Under the pieces are notes generated by a model, which did no database searches, was not told where the DNA came from, and was given only the letters and a program-made list of their open reading frames with translations. From Nephrocerus scutellatus (lineage: Eukaryota; Arthropoda; Insecta; Diptera; Pipunculidae), in contig OX352766.1 of the NCBI GenBank assembly GCA_947095585.1, positions 18,900,939 to 18,964,938 of the forward strand: a DNA stretch of 64,000 nucleotides, written 5' to 3'. This document shows positions 31,976-43,712 of this stretch, piece after piece. The translations under genes and the position numbers were made by a program. The number at the start of each line of letters is the position of its first letter. The first letter of the stretch is position 1.

Positions 31976-32772
31976 ACAAACCAATTAGCTCACTGTGTTA
32001 AAGTGAGATGACGATTGTTATATTGTCAGCGGTGACATCGAATATAGCCAGCGATTTACACGAGAATTGTGCAGGTAGAGTGACGTATGTGTTTACACGT
32101 TAGTCCGGTGGCCCGAACATGCACCATAGCGTAAAGCGTGGATGTGAAGGCAAGGACTTCACTCTTGAGCCGTTCAATCAGGAGGATAATTTCTGGCGTA
32201 AAGTGTAAAATGAAGGCAAGGACTTCACTCTTAAACCATTCACTTAGACTTGTTGCCGAGAGAAGGGATTACTAGGAAAAAAAAGGAAGACTGTTTGAAT
32301 TCCTGGTCTTTTATACACTTCCATCGAGTGAGTGAATCCCGTTAATGCTACGATAGAAGAGTCCGTTAAATCGCATGATCGATCGATGGTGTATTGTTGT
32401 TGTTTGGTTTGGCCGGTAAGCGTGCGTGTTGCTGCGCTTGTTAGTTTGTTGGTTCAAGACCCCGTTGATGCAACGATAGGGAAATCCGCTAAATCGTATG
32501 ATCGGCCAATGGTGCAGTGTTGTTGTTGCCTCTCTCGATTCCTTTATCACCTCAGTTACCTAATGATGCTGCGTACTTCTGAGTGTATTGTGGGTGCGTT
32601 ACTCATTAGTCATGAGTTGGGTATTCCTAGTCTGTGTGGTCTCGTACTGTATGCATGTTGTTATTGTTCACTCAGTTGACAAATTATGCTGCGTGTGGTT
32701 GTTACATCCTCTAAGTGTAGGTTACCATCTTCGTTGTTGCCGTTTCACTCAGCTGCTTGATGATGATGCGTA
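31976..32772. repeat. Non-coding DNA with duplicated blocks
   Basis: A 40-45 base block (GCGTAAAGCGTGGATGTGAAGGCAAGGACTTCACTCTT in part) occurs at 32129-32170 and, diverged, at 32198-32235. It is also found at 25790-25832, so it is a dispersed repeat. A second tandem duplication of about 123 bp starts at about 32341 and 32464 (GATAGAAGAGTCCGTTAAATCG versus GATAGGGAAATCCGCTAAATCG). No convincing coding sequence is seen. Confidence 0.6.
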
Positions 32773-33560
32773 TTGACGTGACAACGTCTCACTACAAGGT
32801 ATAAGGGGGTGCATGTTCAAAAAGTAAAATGTTAATGCTCACACTGTTGTGAGACACTGTTGTGAGACACTGTTAAGTTATTAACAGCGTCACACTTTTA
32901 AGTGAGCCACTTTTAAATGTCAGTACTTTGGGAACTAAGCCATTTCCCAAGCGATTCGCATGAAATTCGGAATGTAGGACTAAGATGCGACTATAAGATT
33001 TCTTCCTACGGAAATTCTGGAATATGATCATTATTGTCTGGAATTTCTGGAGCAAAGAAATTTTTCAAGCGATTCGCATGAAATTCGGAATGTAGGACTA
33101 AGATGTGACTATAAGATTTCTTTCTATGGAAATTCTGGAATATTATCATTATTGTCTGGAATTTCTGGAGCAAAGAAATTTTTCAAGCGATTTGCATGAA
33201 ATTCGTAATGTAGGACTAAGATGCGACTATAAGATTTCTTTCTATGGAAATTTGGCATTACTGTGTTTGGGCAGTGATATGTTATATTTAATATGTACCC
33301 ACCTCACAATAAATTGTTATGAACATTTAAATCCGCTTATAAATAATTTATATATAATGTGATGTGATGATGATGTATGTGATGAGCTACGGTGCAAGTC
33401 GTAGGACTTGTATTTACTATAGACAATTTTTTTAATATATCCGTCCGTGTTTATGTCCCACAGACAACAAGATCTTTGTTTTCTCTTCTTTCGTCCCGGA
33501 CAGACGTTGTCACGCTCAAAACCCACGGCCGTGTCTTCGACACAGCCTACCCTGCTCTTT
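32773..33560 (+). mobile_element. Helentron/DINE-like non-autonomous element, copy 2
   Basis: Opposite-strand relative of 5930-8214. It opens TTGACGTGACAACGTCTCAC, with the 11 bp sub-terminal repeat GTGACAACGTC at 32778-32788. It closes with the inverted copy at 33503-33513, then the perfect hairpin GTGTCTTCGACAC (33531-33543) and a short tail CCTACCCTGCTCTTTTT. The inside has 118 bp minisatellite units (about 2.6 copies, 32940-33250). It is about 790 bp, much shorter than copy 1. It encodes no protein and would rely on an autonomous Helentron. Confidence 0.62.
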
Positions 33561-33693
33561 TTAGTTATGCGTGGTGAGTTTACGCGTTGTGAGAGAAGAG
33601 AGAGAAAAGGGGAAAAATGTTGCTAAGAGTTAGAATGGTGGAGCTTTTATTTATTGTGTAATCACACTGGGCGGCCACAATATTTGGTACATG

Positions 33694-34885
33694 TTATATA
33701 AATAAAATAGTTTTAAATTTGTGTGGTAGAAATTCGTCCCACGCTTTGACGAATTTGTTCCTCACAGTATAAGATGGGTAGTAAGAATGTGAGGAGGAAC
33801 TTTTTTCTTCGAGTACTGCTGCTTCAACAGCTTCTGTTAAAGTACCAAACCTTGATGGTTTATTGATCAAACTTAATTTCGGATGGAGCCCTTTTTCGAA
33901 ACTCCTTAACGCGGTTTTACCATTTATACTTTGTATGCATACTGAATTAGCAATACCTTCACTAGCTATGCATGCATTGTTAAGATTAGCTAATGTTTGT
34001 TCGACTCTTTTAGCAAAGATACGCACGGATTCTGTAGGTTTTTGTTATATTTGGATTAGGTCCATTTGTAATTGGGTAAGAGATTTTGTTTCCAAAAATT
34101 GGTTTTGCAATTTGGTTTTTATCTCTTCCCAAGTTTCGAATTAATTGTATTTAACAATGTTGTACGCAGGACCAGATAACTTAGTTTTGATTATTGTGAG
34201 AAGAACCGGTAAATCAGTAGAAGACGATTCTTCTACTATAAGATTTTAGCGAAAATGGTGTTTCTATTGAATGGGTGCTTCGCTAAAATGGGCGTGCACG
34301 ACGGCGACGCCCGAACGCTCCAAGAATGAAAAATGTTAAACTTGGGTAATTTACGATAAAATATTTTTATTGAAATATAAACAAGAATTTTATGATGATC
34401 GCCACAAAATACGATTAGAATAAGCGATGACTTTTACTTTACACCAGTTGATATTTACTTTTACCACGGAACTCTAAAAATCGTGCGATGCTGGTCAGTG
34501 TAAAAAACAGAAGAAAGAACTTTTGTCACTATTCCTTTTTCTCAACCTAGTTCGAAAAACAGTGTGACAAACTTAACGATGTTCTGTGTTCGAGAATATT
34601 ACTGGAGGTATTTCGTGTTCGGAAATACATCCGATTCGTTTCTTCGGCAAACGGCCGCGGTACTACATGAACCGCCACAAGATCACAAGCGTTTAAGAAC
34701 TTGTGTAGTAATGAACGAGTCCCATCGAATTCTGGAATGAGTTTAAATGCAAAAGATATATCTGGTGTAGGTGCCATTATAGGAGGAACTAAACTTAATT
34801 GTTGTGAGGATTCTAAGGAAGACGGGTCGCGGAGAGTACCAGAGTCTGAGCCAATGTCTACTGAATCTAACCTTTTAGAAGACAT
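33694..34885 (-). pseudogene. Decayed LTR-retrotransposon gag
   Basis: 34885-34547 shows the N-terminal gag pattern SFAFKLIPEFDGTRSLLHKFLNACDLVAV. 34140-33694 shows QFLETKSLTQLQMDLIQ and RIFAKRVEQTLANLNNACIA … TALRSFEKGLHPKLSLINKPSRFGTLTEAVEAAV, all features of 17.6/297-type gypsy gag. Between them, about 34240-34550, the sequence is unrelated to gag. It may be a small insertion whose ends I could not define. Stops and frame changes make the gene non-functional. No LTRs were recognised next to it. Confidence 0.7.
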
Positions 34886-36284
34886 ATATTAAAAAAAAAT
34901 CTATGAACTAATTATTCAATATTTTGACCAATAGTCGAAAGGTTTTCTAAACAAGTTAAATGTATAATAATTGGAAATTATGAGAAAAAAGTTTTCTGAC
35001 GTTGGTGTATAAAATATTACATGGTAAAGATAATAAAATTTTTAAAGAAAAAAAAATTCTCTAGTGATTTTTATACATATGAATTTTTATTATATACTAC
35101 CCGTACACATGAACCCCCGGGGTGACGGGAGTACTGTAGCCTATAACCTTCCCTCACAAGCCAATAATTTACTTTGACATTTTTTTAAAAATACGTTTGT
35201 AAATCTCATGTTAAAATTTTACCTTTCTCCCCTTCCATCTATACCTATAACTTTCCCTTACCTGCCAATAATATATCTTAAAAATTTTATAAAATTCAGT
35301 TTAAAAATGTGGCTGATATTTTAACATTCTACATTACCTGTGTGTAAAATAAAATAACTACTAATCAAAGTGTTCGTGACTCATGTGTATAAAATTTGAA
35401 GAAAATCAGGTTAATTTTTTTAAAACACCTGTATGCAATTTGTGAAATGTTGACCCCTTGACCCAGGAGTCCGACCACTTTCAAAATATACCTATTTAGT
35501 GCCTATTATGGTATAAAACCCCTACGCAAAGTTTGAACGCGATTGGTTCATAAAAACATGCAATTTGTAGAAACAATAAAAATAGATATTGGCCCGTATT
35601 CCGGGATTTCAAAATTTTATGTTATTTTCTTATGTTATAATTTTTAAAAACGAGGTAACATAAAATTTTTTTTAATTCGGTATTCTAACCAGGGTATGTT
35701 ATTTTAACTTTTACTGTAACATGATCTTGTGCAATGAAATTAAAAAAATCTAGTGCATTTTTTTTCTCTTTGTATATAAGAGTAGACAGCTGTTTGTTGT
35801 CACCTTGTTCTTCTCCTTTTTTTTTTTTTTGTTTTGAAGAGCAGTTCCTTTAGCGGTGCACGCCTAGCGTTGCGCTTGCCAGCTCGTTGGTTTGGTGGGG
35901 GGGGGTTCTTGCTTCGGACCTGCTCGACTGTCGTCACCATAAAAATTGCGTGCACGGGGTTTTGGGGCTGCAATAGGGAAGGGGGAGGAAGCGAAAGGGG
36001 AAAGAGAGAGGGAAAAAAACCCAGACATGGAAGCTTACCCGTAATGGTGGGCCTGATCCCACCAGACTCTGGACTAGGGAGACCTCTACGTACCGTTTAC
36101 CGTATTAAATAAGACATGATTAAGGTTAATTTGTATTAATCGAGAAAAATTTTTTTTTTTTTTTTTTACGACAAATTCTTAGGGTTGGCAACCTTTTTGC
36201 CCTTAGGGATTGAACATTGTATATTGTTATTGTAAGTATACGATATAATATCGATAAGGAAGTAAGTATAAGATAAGTATTTTA
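34886..36284. other. AT-rich non-coding DNA with repeat remnants
   Basis: 35095-35480 carries degenerate pieces resembling the second Helentron-like family (phrases such as TGTATAAAATTTGAAGAAAATC also found near 44870 and 45840). 35590-35735 contains an ATTCCGGGATTTCAAAATTTTAT segment that has an inverted relative at about 43360-43388, on the other side of the satellite array. 35852-35960 is a diverged relative of 25936-26060. No gene is supported. Confidence 0.5.
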
Positions 36285-39200
36285 AATTAATAAGTAAATT
36301 TGACACCCTTTTTGGTATTCATTAACAAGTAAATTTGATACCCTGTTTAATAAGTAAATTTGATACCCTTTTTGGTATTCATTAATAAGTAAATTTGATA
36401 TCCTTTTTGGTATTCATTGCTTATATATTTAAATATATATATAAGATCGAAAATGAAGTAAATGATCCTTTAAAATTAATAAGTAAATTTGATACCCTTT
36501 TTGGTATTCCTTTCTTATATATTTAAATATATATACAAGATCGAAAATGAAGTAAATGATCATTTAAAATTAATAAGTAAATTTGATACCCTTTTTAATA
36601 AGTAAATTTGATACCCTTTTTGGTATTCATTAATAAGTAAATTTGATATCCTTTTTGGTATTCATTGCTTATATATTTAAATATATATATAAGATCGAAA
36701 ATGAAGTAAATGATCATTTAAAATTAATAAGTAAATTTGATACCCTTTTTGGTATTCCTTTCTTATATATTTAAATATATATACAAGATCGAAAATGAAG
36801 TAAATGATCATTTAAAATTAATAAGTAAATTTGATACCCTTTTTGGTATTCATTAATTAGTAAATTTGATACTCTTTTTGGTATTCCTTTCTTATATATT
36901 TAAATATATATATAAGATCGAAAATGAAGTAAATGATCATTTGAAATTAACAAGTAAATTTGATACCCTTTTTGGTATTCCTTTCTTATATATTTAAATA
37001 TATATACAAGATCGAAAATGAAGTAAATTATCATTTAAAATTAATAAGTAAATTTGATACCCTTTTTGGTATTCCTTTCTTATATATTTAATATATATAC
37101 AAGATCGAAAATGAAGTAAATGATCATTTAAAATTAATAAGTAAATTTGATACCCTTTTTGGTATTCTTTTCTTATTTATTTAAATATATATACAAGATC
37201 GAAAATGAAGTAAATGATCATTTAAAATTAATAAGTAAATTTGATACCCTTTTTGGTATTCCTTTCTTATATATTTAAATATATATACAAGATCGAAAAT
37301 GAAGTAAATTATCATTTAAAATTAATAAGTAAATTTGATACCCTTTTTGATATTCCTTTCTTATATATTTAAACATATATACAAGATCGAAAATGAAGTA
37401 AATGATCATTTAAAATTAATAAGTAAATTTGATACCCTTTTTGGTATTCCTTTCTTATTTATTTAAATATATATACAAGATCGAAAATGAAGTAAATGAT
37501 CATTTAAAATTAACAAGTAAATTTGATACCCTTTTTGGTATTCCTTTCTTATATATTTAAATATATATACAAGATCGAAAATGAAGTAAATGATCATTTA
37601 AAATTAATAAGTAAATTTGATACCCTTTTTGGTATTCCTTTCTTATATATTTAAATATATATACAAGATCGAAAATGAAGTAAATGATCATTTAAAATTA
37701 ACAAGTAAATTTGATACCCTTTTTGGTATTCATTAACAAGTAAATTTGATACCCTGTTTAATAAGTAAATTTGATACCCTTTTTGGTATTCCTTTCTTAT
37801 ATATTTAAATATATATACAAGATCGAAAATGAAGTAAATTATCATTTAAAATTAATAAGTAAATTTGATACCCTTTTTGGTATTCCTTTCTTATATATTT
37901 AATATATATACAAGATCGAAAATGAAGTAAATGATCATTTAAAATTAATAAGTAAATTTGATACCCTTTTTAATAAGTAAATTTGATACCCTTTTTGGTA
38001 TTCATTAATAAGTAAATTTGATATCCTTTTTGGTATTCATTGCTTATATATTTAAATATATATATAAGATCGAAAATGAAGTAAATGATCATTTAAAATT
38101 AATAAGTAAATTTGATACCCTTTTTGGTATTCCTTTCTTATATATTTAAATATATATACAAGATCGAAAATGAAGTAAATGATCATTTAAAATTAATAAG
38201 TAAATTTGATACCCTTTTTGGTATTCATTAATTAGTAAATTTGATACTCTTTTTGGTATTCCTTTCTTATATATTTAAATATATATATAAGATCGAAAAT
38301 GAAGTAAATGATCATTTGAAATTAACAAGTAAATTTGATACCCTTTTTGGTATTCCTTTCTTATATATTTAAATATATATACAAGATCGAAAATGAAGTA
38401 AATTATCATTTAAAATTAATAAGTAAATTTGATACCCTTTTTGGTATTCCTTTCTTATATATTTAATATATATACAAGATCGAAAATGAAGTAAATGATC
38501 ATTTAAAATTAATAAGTAAATTTGATACCCTTTTTGGTATTCTTTTCTTATTTATTTAAATATATATACAAGATCGAAAATGAAGTAAATGATCATTTAA
38601 AATTAATAAGTAAATTTGATACCCTTTTTGGTATTCCTTTCTTATATATTTAAATATATATACAAGATCGAAAATGAAGTAAATTATCATTTAAAATTAA
38701 TAAGTAAATTTGATACCCTTTTTGATATTCCTTTCTTATATATTTAAACATATATACAAGATCGAAAATGAAGTAAATGATCATTTAAAATTAATAAGTA
38801 AATTTGATACCCTTTTTGGTATTCCTTTCTTATTTATTTAAATATATATACAAGATCGAAAATGAAGTAAATGATCATTTAAAATTAACAAGTAAATTTG
38901 ATACCCTTTTTGGTATTCCTTTCTTATATATTTAAATATATATACAAGATCGAAAATGAAGTAAATGATCATTTAAAATTAATAAGTAAATTTGATACCC
39001 TTTTTGGTATTCCTTTCTTATATATTTAAATATATATACAAGATCGAAAATGAAGTAAATGATCATTTAAAATTAACAAGTAAATTTGATACCCTTTTTG
39101 GTATTCATTAACAAGTAAATTTGATACCCTGTTTAATAAGTAAATTTGATACCCTTTTTGGTATTCCTTTCTTATATATTTAAATATATATACAAGATCG

Positions 39201-41580
39201 AAAATGAAGTAAATGATCATTTAAAATTAATAAGTAAATTTGATACCCTTTTTGGTATTCCTTTCTTATATATTTAAATATATATATAAGATCGAAAATG
39301 AAGTAAATGATCATTTAAAATTAACAAGTAAATTTGACACCCTTTTTGGTATTCATTAACAAGTACATTTGATACCCTGTTTAATAAGTAAATTTGATAC
39401 CCTTTTTGGTATTCATAATATAAGTAAATTTGATATCCTTTTTGGTATTCATTTCTTATATATTTAAATATATATATAAGATCGAAAATGAAGTAAATGA
39501 TCCTTTAAAATTAATAACTAAATTTGATACCCTTTTTGGTATTCCTTTCTTATATATTTAAATATATATGCAAGATCGAAAATGAAGTAAATGATCATTT
39601 AAAATTAATAAGTAAATTTGATACCCTGTTTAATAAGTAAATTTGATACCCTTTTTGGTATTCATTAATAAGTAAATTTGATATCCTTTTTGGTATTCAT
39701 TGCTTATATATTTATATATATATATAAGATCGAAAATGAAGTAAATGATCATTTAAAATTAATAAGTAAATTTGATACCCTTTTTGGTATTCCTTTCTTA
39801 TATATTTAAATATATATACAAGATCGAAAATGAAGTAAATGAACATTTAAAATTAATAAGTAAATTTGATACCCTTTTTGGTATTCATTAATTAGTAAAT
39901 TTGATACTCTTTTTGGTATTCCTTTCTTATATATTTAAATATATATATAAGATCGAAAATGAAGTAAATGATCATTTAAAATTAACAAGTAAATTTGATA
40001 CCCTTTTTGGTATTCCTTTCTTATATATTTAAATATATATACAAGATCGAAAATGAAGTAAATTATCATTTAAAATTAATAAGTAAATTTGATACCCTTT
40101 TTGGTATTCCTTTCTTATATATTTAAATATATATACAAGATCGAAAATGAAGTAAATTATCATTTAAAATTAATAAGTAAATTTGATACCCTTTTTAATA
40201 TTCCTTTCTTATATATTTAAACATATATACAAGATCGAAAATGAAGTAAATGATCATTTAAAATTAATAAGTAAATTTGATACCCTTTTTGGTATTCCTT
40301 TCTTATTTATTTAAATATATATACAAGATCGAAAATGAAGTAAATGATCATTTAAAATTAACAAGTAAATTTGATAACCTTTTTGGTATTCCTTTCTTAT
40401 ATATTTAAATATATATACAAGATCGAAAATGAAGTAAATGATCATTTAAAATTAATAAGTAAATTTGATACCCTTTTTGGTATTCCTTTCTTATATATTT
40501 AAATATATATACAAGATCGAAAATGAAGTAAATTATCATTTAAAATTAATAAGTAAATTTGATACCCTTTTTGATATTCCTTTCTTATATATTTAAACAT
40601 ATATACAAGATCGAAAATAAAGTAAATGATCATTTAAAATTAATAAGTAAATTTTATACCCTTTTTGGTATTCCTTTCTTATATATATTTAAATATATAT
40701 ACAAGATCGAAAATGAGGTAAATGATCATTTAAAATTAACAAGTAAATTTGATACCCTTTTTGGTATTCCTTTCTTATATATTTAAATATATATACAAGA
40801 TCGAAAATGAAGTAAATGATCATTTAAAATTAACAAGTAAATTTGATACCCTTTTTGGTATTCATTTCTTATATATTTAAATATATATACAAGATCGAAA
40901 ATGAAGTAAATGATCATTTAAAATTAATAAGTAAATTTGATACCCTTTTTGGTATTCCTTTCTTATATATTTAAATATATATACAAGATCGAAAATGAAG
41001 TAAATGATCATTTAAAATTAACAAGTAAATTTTATACCCTTTTTGGTATTCCTTTCTTATATATATTTAAATATATATACAAGATCGAAAATGAAGTAAA
41101 TGATCATTTAAAATTAATAAGTAAATTTGATACCCTTTTTGGTATTCATTAATAAGTAAATTTGATACCCTTTTTGGTATTCCTTTCTTATATATTTAAA
41201 TATATATACAAGATCGAAAATGAAGTAAATGATCATTTAAAATTAATAAGTAAATTTGATACCCTTTTTGGTATTAATTTCTTATATATTAAAATATATA
41301 AATAAGATCTAAAATGAAGTAAATGATTATTTAAAATTAATAAGTAAATTTGATACCCTTTTTGGTATTTCTTTCTTATATATTTAAATATATATACAAG
41401 ATCGAAAATGAAGTAAATGATCATTTAAAATTAATAAGTAAATTTGATACCCTTTTTGGTATTCCTTTCTTATATATTTAAATATATATATAAGATCGAA
41501 AATGAAGTAAATGATCATTTAAAATTAACAAGTAAATTTGACACCCTTTTTGGTATTCCTTGCTTATATATTTAAATTAT
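36285..41580. repeat. AT-rich satellite array, 94 bp monomer with 1375 bp higher-order period
   Basis: About 5.3 kb of head-to-tail monomers. Each has AAGTAAATTTGATACC, CTTTTTGGTATTCCTTTC, a TATATTTAAATATATA palindrome, AGATCGAAAATGAAGT and the 12 bp perfect palindrome AAATGATCATTT. Monomer length is 94 bp in the common form. Short 35-40 bp partial units (only the GATACC…GGTATT part) are inserted at intervals. The order of variants repeats with a period of 1375 bp: 36590-37964 corresponds to 37965-39339, and a less exact third copy begins near 39620. Open frames in the array are by-products of the repeat. Confidence 0.95.
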
Positions 41581-41681
41581 ATAATCACGACAATTAAGAA
41601 ATGGAAATGGCTGAGAAAATGGTATTATCAGTGGCATATAGAATTACCACTCTGAAACAATAGCAAGTTTAGTTTACTTAC

Positions 41682-41749
41682 TTGGACAATCGAAATTTAT
41701 CGGCATCTCCATCGCCAGCGCTGTCGATGAACACGTTAAATCGTTGCTT
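41682..41749 (-). CDS. Candidate host-gene exon C
   Basis: A 68 bp minus-strand segment bounded by TTTCAG on its 5' side and a perfect donor, AA|GTAAGT, on its 3' side. It reads KQRFNVFIDSAGDGDADK then FRLS without a stop. Its base composition is clearly richer in G and C than the surrounding sequence, including the satellite 100 bases away. Its entry phase matches exon B at 42280. The upstream tract is purine-rich on the minus strand, which weakens the acceptor. I do not recognise the protein. Confidence 0.4.
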
Positions 41750-41799
41750 CTGAAATTTTCCTTTTTTTTTTTCAAATTAAATGATTAGAGTTAAACCAA

Positions 41800-42210
41800 T
41801 TTCTATTAGCCATTATATAAGTGAAGGTTCACCAAAAGGGTGACTAAATTTTAAATTAGGTCGTGAGTTTAAGGGAGACACCCAACAAAAAAAAATGGAT
41901 CCTGCAAAGGCGGTCTTGTTGCGGTTGTGCTGCTGCACGGCTGCTGATGGTGGTGGTTTGCCACGGCTTAAGTAGATGTGTGCTGCTGCACGGCCGCTGC
42001 ACGGCTGCTGATTGTGGTGGTTTGCCACGGCTTAAATAATTGTTGAACAAATCACTGTTCTCTACGTGCGATACGCCAAAATGCACTTTTGTCGCTAATT
42101 TAAATTAATTATTGAACAAGTCACTGTTCTTTGCGTGCGATACGCCAAAATGCACTTTTGTCGCTAATTTAAATTAATTATTGAACAAGTCACTGTTCAG
42201 CCAAGATACA
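41800..42210. repeat. Short tandem duplications
   Basis: A block with GTGGTTTGCCACGGCTTAA occurs at about 41945-41970 and 42010-42035. A ~70 bp unit (ACTGTTCTNNGCGTGCGATACGCCAAAATGCAC…) is repeated from 42052 to about 42200, with two full copies and the start of a third. Open frames across it are compositional. Confidence 0.7.
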
Positions 42211-42279
42211 AAAAAAAACTCCAAGTATAGCTAACAATTTCCGTTCGGCCAGATGCCGCAAGAAAAAACTTAAAGAAAC

Positions 42280-42346
42280 CTTCCGCGGACGTCCGTTCAC
42301 TTCGGAATCCTCGTAACAACTCTCCGATGCACTCTCGTTCGTCAGG
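42280..42346 (-). CDS. Candidate host-gene exon B
   Basis: A 67 bp minus-strand segment after a strong pyrimidine tract (TTTTTCTTTTTTTTTTGGGCAAGAG). With one base from exon A it reads SLTNESASESCYEDSEVN, then GRPRK, with host-like codon use. The proposed donor AAG|GTTTCT is weak. The frame also stays open past it for 30 codons, so the 3' end is uncertain. It lies 83 bp downstream of exon A, a typical short insect intron. The protein is unknown to me. Confidence 0.4.
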
Positions 42347-42429
42347 CTCTTGCCCAAAAAAAAAAGAAAAATGCATACATACAAATTTTCCCTCTACGGC
42401 GACAACGACTGGTTATGCGTATCGTACAC

Positions 42430-42485
42430 CTAGGGTGGTGTGCGCCCATCGTGTCGATTAGTTTCTCATGCAACAGGTTTTCAGG
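42430..42485 (-). CDS. Candidate host-gene exon A
   Basis: A 56 bp minus-strand segment between CCCATCATACAG and CACCCTAG|GTGTACG. It reads PENLLHEKLIDTMGAHHP in phase with exon B. Open sequence extends upstream (to 42671) and includes a hydrophobic stretch, so the 5' border is not certain. Three segments in one orientation, with compatible phases and raised GC, are the basis for proposing a host gene here. Confidence 0.35.
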
Positions 42486-42671
42486 CTGTATGATGGGAGA
42501 CAATGGAGAATTCGACATCGCATGATTTGGCGAGACAGTTGCCCATGGGTAAAAAGGGGATGGGGAGTGACGCCACCAACCCAAAGCGAAAACGAATATG
42601 TATAATAATATTGCGCATGCAATATCAAGCAAGAAAAATATGTAATTTACATGAGCAGTATTATCATACAT

Positions 42672-43395
42672 TAATACGATAATTATTCAATCCGAGTAGG
42701 GTTGCCAGGGGTTTCCCAAAAAAAAATTACGACCAAAACAAGGTGTCCGCTACAAATCGCTTTGCCCTCCGCATCACACACATCCAGGTCCCAACGTCAT
42801 TATACATACAAAATCCCTGATATGACCCATGACCATAGAAATGTAGAGTACAAAGTAATTTAATTCTGAAGGGGATTGTTGATTTCCGTGACATTAGCTC
42901 CAACTTTAGTATTAAAAATTACACTGTTCGCTTATTAAGCCTAAACAATTTCTTGAATCGGAATGAGGGCAATCCATAAGGATCACTTGCATCTCAGAGC
43001 ATCCGTAGATTGGCGCGGTGATGAATTCTAATGATGAAAATTTTATCATCCTAAATAAATCAGGAATGAACGTCTTTCGTTTCGCTCTCTGGTATATCGT
43101 GGAATGTATAACATTTTCTAATTTTGACGACTTATTTTAATTATTTACGTAGTTTAACAAATGTTACAAAACAATTTGTCCCTGTCACAAAATTTGACAT
43201 ATTTGATTCAGTTTTTGTCTATAACATTTCATAAAAGCACCTAATTTATGACTTTTATGTTATATCAAAATAACATAGAAAATAACATAAAATAATAAAA
43301 TTGAAATTGACCGGAATACCAAAATAGCATTTTTCATTTTATATAACATAATAACATGATAATATGATAAAATTTTGTCGCCGGAATAGGGGTCA
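42672..43395. other. Non-coding AT-rich DNA
   Basis: No gene seen. 43200-43388 is dense in AACATA/TAACAT motifs and has CCGGAATACC and GCCGGAATAGGGG phrases. It has an inverted relative at 35590-35735. It could be a decayed MITE, but ends are not clear. Confidence 0.4.
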
Positions 43396-43399
43396 TTAT

Positions 43400-43584
43400 G
43401 AATGATGCTCCTTGATTGGTGAAGTGTTGGTCTTAGATATAATAAATGATGCTCCTCGATTGGTGAAGTGTTGGTCTTAGATATAACGAATGATGTTCCT
43501 CGATTGGTGAAGTGTTGGTCTTAGATATAATGAATGATGCTCCTCGATTGGTGAAGTGTTGGTCATAGATATGATGAATGATGA
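43400..43584. repeat. 44 bp minisatellite, four copies
   Basis: Units start GAATGATGCTCC and contain GATTGGTGAAGTGTTGGTC. Four tandem copies differ by one to three bases each. A partial fifth unit follows. Confidence 0.9.
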
Positions 43585-43712
43585 CTGAAGCAGAAAAAAA
43601 GCAACCCATAAAATTTTTCATGTAAATTCTCTAAAAGGAGATACATACGTATGCAAAGTTTGAACCGGGTTAATTTGGAAAAAAAATATTAGAGCCCCTT
43701 TACTTCAAAATA

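Noticed and set aside
37651..41424. Open frames of 60-75 codons, two of them identical at 37651 and 39026
   Set aside because: Products of the AT-rich satellite. The identical pair simply reflects the 1375 bp higher-order period.
36285..41580. Possible CRISPR-like array
   Set aside because: Units are contiguous and homologous along their whole length, with no unique spacers, and the context is eukaryotic.
42190..42671. Two overlapping minus-strand ORFs as intact short genes
   Set aside because: Hydrophobic and low-complexity ends suggest that the open length includes intron. I kept only the spliced-exon reading as a candidate.
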